The position numbers were made by a program, and so were the translations under genes. A stretch of 64,000 nt of DNA from Methylocystis sp. (GTDB taxonomy: Bacteria > Pseudomonadota > Alphaproteobacteria > Rhizobiales > Beijerinckiaceae). Location of the stretch: assembly GCA_020252485.1 (NCBI GenBank), contig JADCCX010000024.1, positions 1 through 64,000 on the forward strand, written 5' to 3'. Below, in pieces: positions 24,705 to 33,098 of the stretch. How positions within the stretch are numbered: the stretch's first letter is position 1; each line of letters starts with the position of its first letter. The notes beneath the pieces are model-generated. The model made no database searches, was not told where the DNA came from, and saw only the letters and a list, made by a program, of their open reading frames with translations.

Positions 24705-25580
24705 TCAGCCCATGATCTTGCCGGGCCACCAGAACCACCATTCGGCGTGGTCGTGCAACAGGGCCTCGCCGGCCGCGTTTGCGTCCTCGTCGGTCGCAAA
24801 GAGCGCGAAGCATGTCGCGCCGCTGCCGGAGAGGCCGGCATAAGCCACCCGCTCGCAGCCCCGGAGCGCTTCCAGGACAGGCGTGATGCCGGGTGTGACT
24901 GACAGGGCGGCGGGCAGCAGGTCGTTGCCCCTCGCCGCAAGGTCGCGCGCCAGAGCGGCCACACTATCCCAGCCTGCTGGCAGCGAAGGTAGAGAGCGGG
25001 CGGCGATCGCGGGGTTGGCGCGGGCGAAGGCCTTGAAGACCGCCGGTGTCGGCGTCTCCACGCGGGGGTTGGCCAACAGCAGCGCGTAGGACGGGAGCGC
25101 CGGTGCCGGCGAGAGCTCATCGCCGATGCCGCGCGCGATCACCGGCTTGTCGATCAGGCAGGCCGGCACATCGGCGCCCAACTCGCGGGCCAGCGATAAC
25201 AGGCGATGCTGCGGCCAGTTCAGCTCCCAATAGTCGTTCAGAGCGGAAAGCGTGGCGGCGGCGTCGGCCGATCCGCCGCCCAGGCCCGCCGCCACGGGAA
25301 CGTATTTCTCCAGACAGAAGGACATCGGCTTTGCGACGCCTGATTCGCGCCGCATCAATTCGCAGGCCTGCAGAACCAGATTTGCCTGATCGGCGCTGAC
25401 GCCGGCGGCGAATTCGCCCGAAACATGAATGTGCGGCAATTCGCTGGACCAGCCGTCGATCCTGTCGGCGAGACCGGTGAAGACGAACAGCGATTCGAGC
25501 AGGTGATAGCCATCGTCCCGGCGGCCGGTGACGTTCAGAAAGAGGTTCACCTTGGCAGGGGCCAGAACATCGAATGGCAT
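24705..25580 (-). CDS. ispE: 4-diphosphocytidyl-2-C-methyl-D-erythritol kinase
   Basis: GHMP kinase of the MEP pathway: phosphorylates CDP-methylerythritol to its 2-phosphate, on the way to isoprenoid precursors. The protein has APAKVNLFLNVTGRRDDGYH (residues about 5-24), the ATP-binding Gly-rich motif PVAAGLGGGSADAAATL and a C-terminal GLSGSGATCFALF motif. Either ATG 25580 or ATG 25601 could start it; 25580 gives the more usual short lead. It is divergent from ispDF, which follows it in reaction order. Products feed carotenoid and bacteriochlorophyll tail synthesis. Confidence 0.94.
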   Translation of the reverse strand: MPFDVLAPAKVNLFLNVTGRRDDGYHLLESLFVFTGLADRIDGWSSELPHIHVSGEFAAGVSADQANLVLQACELMRRESGVAKPMSFCLEKYVPVAAGLGGGSADAAATLSALNDYWELNWPQHRLLSLARELGADVPACLIDKPVIARGIGDELSPAPALPSYALLLANPRVETPTPAVFKAFARANPAIAARSLPSLPAGWDSVAALARDLAARGNDLLPAALSVTPGITPVLEALRGCERVAYAGLSGSGATCFALFATDEDANAAGEALLHDHAEWWFWWPGKIMG

Positions 25581-25639
25581 TGCGATAAGCGTTATGCCCA
25601 TGATTGAGGGGCCTGGGAAGGCGTGTTACCCCCTCGGAA

Positions 25640-26833
25640 ATGACTGACAAGCCAGCCGCTCCTGCGCCTTTTGTGGCCGCAATCATCGTCGCCGCCGGCC
25701 GCGGATCCCGCTTCGGCGGCGATCTGCCCAAGCAATATTGCCGCCTGGCGGGTGAGCCGATCCTGTCGCGGACGCTTGAGGCCTTCGCCGCGCATGCCGG
25801 CATCGCCGCCATCGTCACGGTGATCCATGCCGATGATGCGGAGGCCTATGCCGGGCTGGGCGCTGCCCTTTCGCATGACAAAATCCTGCCGCCCGTGAAC
25901 GGCGGCGCGGCCCGGCAGGCCTCGGTGCTGGCGGGGCTCGAGGCGCTCGCGGGCACGGCTGTCGACCTCGTGCTTGTGCATGATGCCGCCCGTCCCTTCG
26001 TCTCGCCAGCGCTGATCGACGCTGCCATCGCCGCAGCCCGGGAGCATGGGGCGGCGGTTCCCGGCGCCGCCGTCACGGATACGATCGTCGCTGTCGAGGG
26101 TGGGGCGATCGCCGCCGCGCCGGAAAGGGCGTCGCTCAAAGCGGTGCAGACGCCGCAAGCCTTTCGTTTCGATCTCATTCTGGCCGCGCATCGCCAGGCT
26201 GCTGCGGCCGGCCGCGGCGATTTCACCGACGACGGAAACGTCGCGCGCTTCGCCGGCCACGCCGTCCATGTCTTCGAAGGGGACCCCGCTAACGTGAAGA
26301 TAACCACCCGGGACGATCTCGCCCGCGCCAATCAAAGGCTCGGAGCGGCGATGGTCTCCCGTTCCGCCACCGGTTTCGATGTGCATGCTTTCGGACCGGG
26401 CGATCATGTCTGGCTCTGCGGGCTGAAAATTCCGCATGCGCATGGCTTCATCGCGCATTCCGACGGCGATGTGGCGCTCCATGCCATCACCGACGCGTTG
26501 CTGGGCGCCATGGCCGACGGCGACATCGGCCGGCATTTCCCGCCGGGCGAACCGCAATGGAAGGGCGCCTCATCCGACAGGTTCCTCGTCTTTGCGGCGG
26601 AAAGGCTGCGCCAGCGTGGCGGCGTGATCGACCTTCTCGATGTGACAATCATCTGCGAGGCGCCCAGAATCGGACCCCATGCGGAAGCGATGCGGGCGCG
26701 GATCGCCGCTATCGTGGAGGTGAAGCCCGCTTGCATCTCGGTGAAAGCGACGACCACCGAGCGCCTCGGCTTCACCGGCCGCGGCGAGGGGATTTCGGCT
26801 TTGGCGACCGCCACCATCCGGTTGCCGCTGTAG
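25640..26833 (+). CDS. ispDF: Bifunctional IspD/IspF enzyme of the MEP pathway
   Basis: A 397-residue fusion. Residues about 1-230 are IspD, the MEP cytidylyltransferase, with AAGRGSRFGGDLPKQY, VHDAARPFVSP and TPQAFRFD. Residues about 238-397 are IspF, the cyclodiphosphate synthase, with TGFDVHAFGPGDHVWLCG, HSDGDVALHAITDALLGA and GDIGRHFP, then VKATTTERLGFTGRGEGI at the end. The fusion is typical of many alphaproteobacteria. The ATG at 25640 begins MTDKPAAPAPF just before the nucleotide-binding strand. It is divergent from ispE, about 60 bases apart, so a shared promoter region is likely. Confidence 0.96.
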   Translation: MTDKPAAPAPFVAAIIVAAGRGSRFGGDLPKQYCRLAGEPILSRTLEAFAAHAGIAAIVTVIHADDAEAYAGLGAALSHDKILPPVNGGAARQASVLAGLEALAGTAVDLVLVHDAARPFVSPALIDAAIAAAREHGAAVPGAAVTDTIVAVEGGAIAAAPERASLKAVQTPQAFRFDLILAAHRQAAAAGRGDFTDDGNVARFAGHAVHVFEGDPANVKITTRDDLARANQRLGAAMVSRSATGFDVHAFGPGDHVWLCGLKIPHAHGFIAHSDGDVALHAITDALLGAMADGDIGRHFPPGEPQWKGASSDRFLVFAAERLRQRGGVIDLLDVTIICEAPRIGPHAEAMRARIAAIVEVKPACISVKATTTERLGFTGRGEGISALATATIRLPL

Positions 26834-26848
26834 AAGCAGGATGCTTCG

Positions 26849-27946
26849 TCAGCCGACCTTGCTCAGGATCGGTTTCACCGTCGCGAGAATCTCCATGTCG
26901 ATCCGTCCGGCCATGCCATCCAGGATGCGGATGGCATCCAGTCCCGTCATCGGCGACCGATAGGCGCGGAATTCGATAAGGGCGGCGAAGATGTCGACGA
27001 TGGTCAGCAGCCGGACGGGATCGCTGATTTGCTCGGCCTTCAGCCCGTTCGGATAGCCGGAGCCGTCGAGATACTCGTGATGATCGCGGACGAAGGCGAC
27101 CAGCTCCGCCGGCGCGTTGCGGATCATGGCCAATCGCTCCACGCCCGTGACCGGATGACGGCGCACGATCACCTGTTCCTCCGGCGTGAGGGCCGAGGGT
27201 TTGTCGAGAATCTCCGTCGGCACGTCGGCCTTGCCGAGATCGTGCAGCAAGCCGCCCACGGCGAGACGCTGGAGATCGGCCTTGTTCATCTTGAGATGGT
27301 GGCCGACGGCCAGAAGCGTGCCGGTCACCAGCAGGCAATGCTGATAGGTCAGGTCATGATGGGCCCTGACCGCATCGACCCAGCTGACCACACCGGTTTG
27401 ACCAAGCGTATCGATGATGGCGGTGCTGTCCCGGGCGATTTCGTCAGCATCAAGCCTGTTCCCCGTCAATGCGGTGCCGAAGACATTGTCCAAAAGCTGG
27501 TTGCCGGCGCGCAGCGCCTTGGCCTGCTTGGGGAACATGATGTAATGTTCGGTCCTCGCCTTGGCCTTTTCCTGGGGCGGGGGACCTAACCGCCGCAGGC
27601 TGAGCTGGCGCACCAGCGAGGTCAGGTTTTCGGCATCGAGCGGCCGCCGGATCAGGTTTGCTTCGTGGCTCATCCCTTCGCTGATGAGCCTTGCGCGGGT
27701 CTTGTCATCCACGATGAAGATGATGGGCCGCCCGAAGCCGCTCGGGGAGGCGCGCCATCGCTTCACGAAAGCGTATTGCTCGGCTGTGAAGTGTTCGACG
27801 TCGAAGATGGCCACCTGTGCGCCAAACGTATCCTCGTCCTTGAAACGATCAAAAACGATAGATTGCATCGAGATGTCGGCTTGCAGTATCTTTGTCGCGT
27901 CTTCGGGCGCGAACCGCCCAGCATAAACGATTTTTGCGATGAGCAT
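26849..27946 (-). CDS. HD-GYP domain protein with pseudo-receiver (likely c-di-GMP phosphodiesterase)
   Basis: A 365-residue protein. Residues about 1-115 fold-match a response-regulator receiver, but the N-terminal acidic pair is missing (the strand reads IVYAGRFAPED), so phosphorylation is doubtful. Residues about 185-350 form an HD-GYP domain with the metal motifs GGLLHDLGKADVP (HD) and HHEYLDGSGYPNGL (GYP). HD-GYP enzymes hydrolyse cyclic di-GMP to GMP and affect motility and biofilm. A TTAACC half-site (27986-27991) lies about 40 bases upstream of its start, hinting at CtrA input. Confidence 0.9.
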   Translation of the reverse strand: MLIAKIVYAGRFAPEDATKILQADISMQSIVFDRFKDEDTFGAQVAIFDVEHFTAEQYAFVKRWRASPSGFGRPIIFIVDDKTRARLISEGMSHEANLIRRPLDAENLTSLVRQLSLRRLGPPPQEKAKARTEHYIMFPKQAKALRAGNQLLDNVFGTALTGNRLDADEIARDSTAIIDTLGQTGVVSWVDAVRAHHDLTYQHCLLVTGTLLAVGHHLKMNKADLQRLAVGGLLHDLGKADVPTEILDKPSALTPEEQVIVRRHPVTGVERLAMIRNAPAELVAFVRDHHEYLDGSGYPNGLKAEQISDPVRLLTIVDIFAALIEFRAYRSPMTGLDAIRILDGMAGRIDMEILATVKPILSKVG

Positions 27947-28247
27947 GATCGCGTTCTTCTTGGTTTGCAGCGATCGATGATGGCATTAACCCTATAAAGA
28001 AGACTTAAGGCTTTTTGGTGCGGCTGGTGCCTCGCATGCATTTTTCCGAAGCCGGGGGCGGCTCCGGCAGAGGACAGGCCGGAGCGCTCGTGTTGCCGAT
28101 AACGCCCACTCATGATACTGCGCCGCACGAATGATCGATCGGTCCTGGAACGGCCGGTCGGTTTTTCACTTTCAGCCCTAAGGCGAAAACGCATCAACAT
28201 GCCTGCCATTGATGAGTCTTCGCCCTAAGCTTCTCAGGATCTTTCCA
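27947..28247. promoter_or_regulatory. Divergent intergenic region between the HD-GYP gene and typA
   Basis: About 300 bases with no supported gene. TTAACC at 27986-27991 and a nearby CTTAAG suggest a CtrA-like element serving the HD-GYP gene. I see no clear typA promoter and no terminator or RNA gene here. Confidence 0.35.
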
Positions 28248-30077
28248 ATGGAAATGCGCAATATTGCGATTATTGCCCACGTCGACCATGGCAAGACCAC
28301 GCTCGTCGACAAGCTGCTGGCCCAATCGGGCGCCTTCCGCGAGAACGCGCGCATCATCGAGCGCGTGATGGATTCCAATGACCTTGAGAAGGAGCGCGGC
28401 ATCACCATCATGGCGAAATGCACCTCCGTCGAATGGAAGGGCACACGCATCAATATTGTCGATACGCCGGGCCACGCCGATTTCGGCGGCGAGGTGGAGC
28501 GCATCCTCAATATGGTCGATTCGGCCATCGTGCTGGTCGATGCTGCGGAAGGCCCGATGCCGCAGACGAAGTTCGTCGTCGGCAAGGCCTTGAAGCTCGG
28601 CCTTCGCCCGATCGTCGCCATCAACAAGGTCGACCGGCCCGATGCCCGCCATCAGGAAGTGATCAACGAGGTGTTCGACCTCTTCGCGGCGCTCGACGCC
28701 AACGACGATCAGCTCGATTTCCCGATCCTCTACGGCTCCGGCCGCGATGGCTGGATGAACACCGCCGCCGAAGGCCCGAAGGATCAGGGCCTCGCGCCAC
28801 TGTTCGACCTTGTTCTGAAACATGTGCCGTTAGCAAAGACGGAGCCCGGCCCCTTCCGGATGATCGGAACGCTGCTCGAAGCCAATCCCTTCCTCGGCCG
28901 CATGATCACGGGCCGCGTGACGTCCGGCTCCATCAAGCCGAACCAGTCGATCAAGGTGCTGGCGCAGGATGGCTCCGTGGTGGAGACGGGCCGGATCTCG
29001 AAGATCCTGGCCTTCCGCGGCGTCGAACGCCAGCCCATCGAAGAAGCCGTGGCTGGTGATATCGTCGCCATCGCCGGATTGTCCAAAGGATCGGTTGCGG
29101 ACACGTTCTGCGCCCCCGAAGTGACCGAAGCAATGAAGGCGCAGCCGATCGATCCGCCGACCGTGACGATGAGCTTTATCGTCAACGACAGCCCGCTTGC
29201 CGGCACCGAGGGCGACAAGGTGACAAGCCGTGTCATCCGCGACCGTCTGTTGAAGGAAGCGGAAGGCAACGTCACGCTCAAGATCGAGGAGAGCAGCGAG
29301 AAGGACGCGTTCCATGTCTCAGGCCGCGGCGAATTGCAGCTCGCGATCCTGATCGAGACGATGCGCCGCGAGGGCTTCGAGCTCGCCATGTCGCGGCCCC
29401 GCGTCGTCATGAAGAAGGATGAGGCGACGGGCCAGACGCTGGAGCCTATCGAGGAAGTGCTGATCGACGTCGACGAGGAATATTCGGGCGTCGTCATCCA
29501 GAAGATGTCGGAGCGCAAGGCCGAGATGCTGGAGATGAAGCCCTCCGGCGGCAACCGGCTGCGGCTCACCTTCCATGCGCCGACGCGCGGCCTCATTGGC
29601 TACCAGTCCGAACTGATGACGGATACGCGCGGCACCGCGATCATGAACCGGCTCTTTCATGCCTATCAGCCCTACAAGGGCGAGATGGCCGGCCGCACCA
29701 ATGGCGTCCTCATCTCCAATGACGCTGGTGAGGCTGTCGCCTATGCCATGTGGAACCTCGAGGACCGCGGCGCGATGATGATCGAGCCGGGCTGGAAGGT
29801 CTACCAGGGCATGATCATCGGCATCCATAACCGCGACAACGATCTCGAGGTGAACATCCTCAAGGGCAAGAAGCTCACCAACATCCGCGCCGCCGGCAAG
29901 GATGAGGCCGTGCGCCTCACGCCGCCCATCCGCATGACGCTGGAGAAGGCGCTCGCCTGGATCCAGGATGACGAACTCGTGGAAGTGACGCCGAAATCCA
30001 TCCGCATCCGCAAGACCTATCTCGATCTCAACGACCGCAAGCGCTTCAGCAAGCAGAAGGAAGCGCTGGCGGGGTGA
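28248..30077 (+). CDS. typA: Ribosome-associated GTPase TypA/BipA
   Basis: A 609-residue translational GTPase involved in ribosome assembly at low temperature and stress responses. G1 [15 protein letters not shown] begins at residue 9, with [17 protein letters not shown] (switch I), [16 protein letters not shown] (G3), [11 protein letters not shown] (G4), and the BipA C-terminal domain signature [20 protein letters not shown]. The ATG at 28248 gives the standard [15 protein letters not shown] start. Length is normal. Confidence 0.97.
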   Translation: MEMRNIAIIAHVDHGKTTLVDKLLAQSGAFRENARIIERVMDSNDLEKERGITIMAKCTSVEWKGTRINIVDTPGHADFGGEVERILNMVDSAIVLVDAAEGPMPQTKFVVGKALKLGLRPIVAINKVDRPDARHQEVINEVFDLFAALDANDDQLDFPILYGSGRDGWMNTAAEGPKDQGLAPLFDLVLKHVPLAKTEPGPFRMIGTLLEANPFLGRMITGRVTSGSIKPNQSIKVLAQDGSVVETGRISKILAFRGVERQPIEEAVAGDIVAIAGLSKGSVADTFCAPEVTEAMKAQPIDPPTVTMSFIVNDSPLAGTEGDKVTSRVIRDRLLKEAEGNVTLKIEESSEKDAFHVSGRGELQLAILIETMRREGFELAMSRPRVVMKKDEATGQTLEPIEEVLIDVDEEYSGVVIQKMSERKAEMLEMKPSGGNRLRLTFHAPTRGLIGYQSELMTDTRGTAIMNRLFHAYQPYKGEMAGRTNGVLISNDAGEAVAYAMWNLEDRGAMMIEPGWKVYQGMIIGIHNRDNDLEVNILKGKKLTNIRAAGKDEAVRLTPPIRMTLEKALAWIQDDELVEVTPKSIRIRKTYLDLNDRKRFSKQKEALAG

Positions 30078-30080
30078 AGC

Positions 30081-31274
30081 CTACACCGGATCGCCGCCGA
30101 GGATGCCGCGCCGGCTGAGTTCCGCAATGGCGGCAGCATCATAGCCGAGCTCCGCGGCGATCTCCCGTCCATGCTCGCCAACGCGGGGCAGATCGCGCCG
30201 CAAGGCAAGGCGATCCCCCTTGAGGGCGATGGGAAGCGCAGGCGCGGGTGTCGTGCGGCCATCCTCCAGCGTCAGAGTCACCATGGCGCCGGGATGGTTG
30301 AGGTGGGGATCATCGAAGAGCTCATGCGGCTTGCCGATCGGCGCGAAGGGCAGGCCGATCCGCTCACATTCGGCCGCCAGATCGGCCTTGCTCCAGGCAG
30401 CGAACAGGGTCCGCAGGCGGGGCAGGAAGCGCTCGCGCTGCAGCACCCGCTCGCGGTTTGAGCCGAGGCCAGGCGCATCCTTCAGATCGGCCAGATCGAA
30501 GGCATCGCAGAAGGCGCGCCATTGCGTGTCGCTGACGACGGCGACGAAGACCTGCTCGCCATCGGCCACATCGAAGACATCATAGACCGCCCAGGCCGCG
30601 AGCCGTTCCGGCATCGGATTGGCGGGTTTGCCGGTGACGGCGAATTGCAGCATGTGCTGCGCCACGAGAAACATGTTGGTCTCGAACAGCCCGCTTGTGA
30701 CAAGCTGGCCCCGGCCCGTGCGATGGCGCTCGTTGAGCGCGGCGAGGATGCCGATCACGCCGAACATGCCGCCCATGATATCGTTGACGGAGGCCCCGGC
30801 GCGCAGCGGCCTGCCGGGCGGTCCGGTCATATAGGCGAGGCCGCCCATCATCTGCACGACCTCGTCGAGCGCCGTGCGGTTTTCATAAGGGCCTGCAAGG
30901 AAACCTTTCAGCGAGCAATAGATGAGCTTCGGGTTGCCGCGGCTGAGCGCCTCATAGCCGAAGCCCATCTTGTCGAGCGCGCCGGGCCGGAAGTTCTCCA
31001 GCATCACATCGGCCCCGGCGATCAGCTTACGGGCCAGCGCTGCGCCCTCCGCCGATTTCAGATCGAGCGCGATGGAGCGCTTGTTGCGGTTCATCGCGGC
31101 GAAGAAACCGGCGCCCGAGCCGGCGAGCCGGCGCGTGTTGTCGCCATCGGGCGCGGGCTCCACCTTGACCACATCGGCGCCCAGGTCGGCGAGAATCAGC
31201 CCACAGCTCGGGCCCATGACCATGTGGGAGAACTCGACGGCCTTGATGCCGGCGAGGGGCAGCGGATCGCTCAT
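30081..31274 (-). CDS. CaiB/BaiF family III CoA-transferase
   Basis: A 397-residue class III CoA-transferase, which moves CoA between carboxylic acids. Family segments are LADLGADVVKVEPAPDGD (about residues 27-44), NRNKRSIALDLK, the loop AGADVMLENFRPG with the region bearing the catalytic Asp further on (MGGLAYMTGPPG), and GLFETNMFL. The start overlaps the stop of the HMG-CoA-lyase gene as ATGA, so the two are coupled. The pairing suggests catabolism of a branched acid such as itaconate, leucine-derived or citramalyl-type CoA esters; the exact substrate is not readable. Confidence 0.9.
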   Translation of the reverse strand: MSDPLPLAGIKAVEFSHMVMGPSCGLILADLGADVVKVEPAPDGDNTRRLAGSGAGFFAAMNRNKRSIALDLKSAEGAALARKLIAGADVMLENFRPGALDKMGFGYEALSRGNPKLIYCSLKGFLAGPYENRTALDEVVQMMGGLAYMTGPPGRPLRAGASVNDIMGGMFGVIGILAALNERHRTGRGQLVTSGLFETNMFLVAQHMLQFAVTGKPANPMPERLAAWAVYDVFDVADGEQVFVAVVSDTQWRAFCDAFDLADLKDAPGLGSNRERVLQRERFLPRLRTLFAAWSKADLAAECERIGLPFAPIGKPHELFDDPHLNHPGAMVTLTLEDGRTTPAPALPIALKGDRLALRRDLPRVGEHGREIAAELGYDAAAIAELSRRGILGGDPV

Positions 31275-32212
31275 CAACGCGGCTCTCCGGCTGGCAGGAC
31301 GAACCCCTTCGGATAACCCACCGCATGGAGATGGCCGTAGAGCGTCTCGCCCGGCAAACCATCGAGCAAAGCTTCGCGGGCCAGAACCAGCCGATCCAGA
31401 TCGACGCCGGTGCGCAGGCCCATGCCTTCCAGCAGGAACACCAGGTCCTCCGTCACGATATTGCCGGTGGCGCCCGGCGCATAGGGGCAGCCGCCGAGGC
31501 CGCCGAGCGACGAATCGAAGGTCGTGACACCCGCATCGAGCGCGGCGACGGCATTGGCGAGGCCCTGTCCCCGCGTGTTGTGGAAATGCGCGCCGCCTGC
31601 CTTGCGGCCCACGGCCAGGCGAAGGCCCTTGAACAGGCGGCGCACCTGCGCCGGGTTCCCCATGCCGGTCGTATCGGCGAGGTTGATCGAATCAGCTCCC
31701 GCCTCCGCCAGCATTTCCGCCAGCCGCAGGACCCAGGCTTCGTCGATCTGCCCCTCCATCGTGCAGCCGAAGGCGGTCGAAATTCCGGCCTCAACCTCCG
31801 GGCAGGGCTCGGCCAGCCCGTCGCGCAGGGCCACGATGGCGGCCACCTGCTCCACGGCCTGCTCCGGCGACATGTTGATGTTCGAAAGGCTGTGCAGCCG
31901 CGATGCCGAGACGGGAATGCTGATTTTCTGTGCGCCCGCCGCGATCGCCCGCTCCGCACCCTTGAGATTGGGCGCGAGGGCCGCGACGCAGAACCCGCCG
32001 ATCGCCAGCGCGCCTTGCACCACCTCCGCCGCATCAGCCATCTGCGGCAGCAGCTTCGGCGAGACGAAGGAGCCGACTTCGATTTCGGCGAGGCCCGACC
32101 GCGCCAGCGCGGCGATCCAGGCGAGCTTTGCCTCTGTCGGCATCGTCCGCTTGATGCTCTGCAGCCCGTCGCGCGGCCCGACTTCACTGATCAGCACATC
32201 GCGATTGTGCAT
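31274..32212 (-). CDS. Hydroxymethylglutaryl-CoA lyase family protein
   Basis: A 312-residue HMGL-like TIM-barrel aldolase. Motifs are EVGPRDGLQSIK at the start (metal and substrate binding), VEAGISTAFGC, NLADTTGMG, HFHNTRGQGLANA with metal-binding His residues, and the signature GLGGCPYAPGATGN containing the active-site Cys. HMG-CoA lyase splits HMG-CoA into acetoacetate and acetyl-CoA (leucine degradation); relatives cleave citramalyl-CoA. The downstream CoA-transferase overlaps it. tRNA-Arg lies just upstream. Confidence 0.9.
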   Translation of the reverse strand: MHNRDVLISEVGPRDGLQSIKRTMPTEAKLAWIAALARSGLAEIEVGSFVSPKLLPQMADAAEVVQGALAIGGFCVAALAPNLKGAERAIAAGAQKISIPVSASRLHSLSNINMSPEQAVEQVAAIVALRDGLAEPCPEVEAGISTAFGCTMEGQIDEAWVLRLAEMLAEAGADSINLADTTGMGNPAQVRRLFKGLRLAVGRKAGGAHFHNTRGQGLANAVAALDAGVTTFDSSLGGLGGCPYAPGATGNIVTEDLVFLLEGMGLRTGVDLDRLVLAREALLDGLPGETLYGHLHAVGYPKGFVLPAGEPR

Positions 32213-32237
32213 TTCGATGCCTGAACACCTTGCGAGG

Positions 32238-32314
32238 TGGCGTCCCGGATAGGACTCGAACCTATTACCTCAAGTTTAGGAAACTTGCGCTCTATCCTGA
32301 TGAGCTACCGGGAC
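32238..32314 (-). tRNA. tRNA-Arg (anticodon CCU)
   Basis: Read on the minus strand, GTCCCGG pairs with CCGGGAC as acceptor stem; the D arm GCTC/GAGC, the anticodon stem CAAGT/ACTTG around loop TTCCTAA (anticodon CCT), and the T arm ATAGG-TTCGAGT-CCTAT all fit. A G discriminator and an encoded CCA follow. It reads AGG codons. It sits between the HMG-CoA-lyase-type gene and a plus-strand secreted-protein gene. Confidence 0.95.
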
Positions 32315-32345
32315 TGCTCACGCAAATTCGTGTAGCATAGGGTTC

Positions 32346-33098
32346 TTGAATGGCAAACAGGCTGCAGATGCCGAGCAAAAGGAACCGAAAGACGTGCTAG
32401 GACGCCGCGCCGTCTTCGTCGGTGTCTTGCTTGCTGCGCCCCTGTGGGTGGCGGAAGTGAGGGCCGCCTGCGGCCCGGCTGATCTCGAACCCGCCGTGGT
32501 GCAGCAGGTCTCGGCCACGGGCGACATCGGCCTGGCCGACGGAAGACGCCTGCGGACGGCGGGGCTTCATCTTGGTCCCGTCGATCCTGCCTCCTGGCCG
32601 CGCCCTGGCGACCGCATCGCCGTCGGCATCCTGGGAGAGGCGAAGGACCGCTGGTCGCGCCTCGCCGCCCTGGTCTTCACCTTCCAGGCCGATGGCTCGC
32701 TCGCCTGGCTGCAGCAACGGCTGATCGCCAATGGCGGCGCGCTGCTGCGTCCGGAAAGCGGACTCGACGGCTGCTTCGCGCTGCTGGCCGAGGCGGAAGC
32801 CGCCGCGAAAGGCAGGCTGATGAAACCTTTGCCCGAGTCCGGACGTTTCGTCCGCGCCACCGGCAGGGTGCAGCGCACGGGCGAGGGGCGAAGCGCCTAT
32901 TTCATCACCATCCAGGATCCGGAGGTCGGACGTGTGACCGGCCTCCTGCTCAAGCGCCATCTTCGCCGTTTCAGCGCGGCAGGCGTTGACGTGACGCGAC
33001 TTCGTGGCCAAGTCATTCGTTTGAGAGGGACGCGAAGCGTCACCAATGCCGCCATCGTCCCGCTCACCATGGTTGAACAGATCGAGATCGTCAGGTGA
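32346..33098 (+). CDS. Exported protein with degenerate nuclease-like (SNase/OB) domain
   Basis: About 235-250 residues. A signal-peptide-like stretch (GRRAVFVGVLLAAPLWVAEVRA) suggests export. The mature part has the pattern DGRRLRTAGLHLGPVD and later GGALLRPESG, LLAEAEAAAKGR, resembling a thermonuclease-like fold without its catalytic Arg/Asp/Glu set. A second beta-rich segment FVRATGRVQRTGEGRSAYF follows. A GTG at 32394 would put the signal peptide at the very N-terminus and may be the true start. The stop overlaps the M48 protease start. Function is not known. Confidence 0.65.
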   Translation: MNGKQAADAEQKEPKDVLGRRAVFVGVLLAAPLWVAEVRAACGPADLEPAVVQQVSATGDIGLADGRRLRTAGLHLGPVDPASWPRPGDRIAVGILGEAKDRWSRLAALVFTFQADGSLAWLQQRLIANGGALLRPESGLDGCFALLAEAEAAAKGRLMKPLPESGRFVRATGRVQRTGEGRSAYFITIQDPEVGRVTGLLLKRHLRRFSAAGVDVTRLRGQVIRLRGTRSVTNAAIVPLTMVEQIEIVR

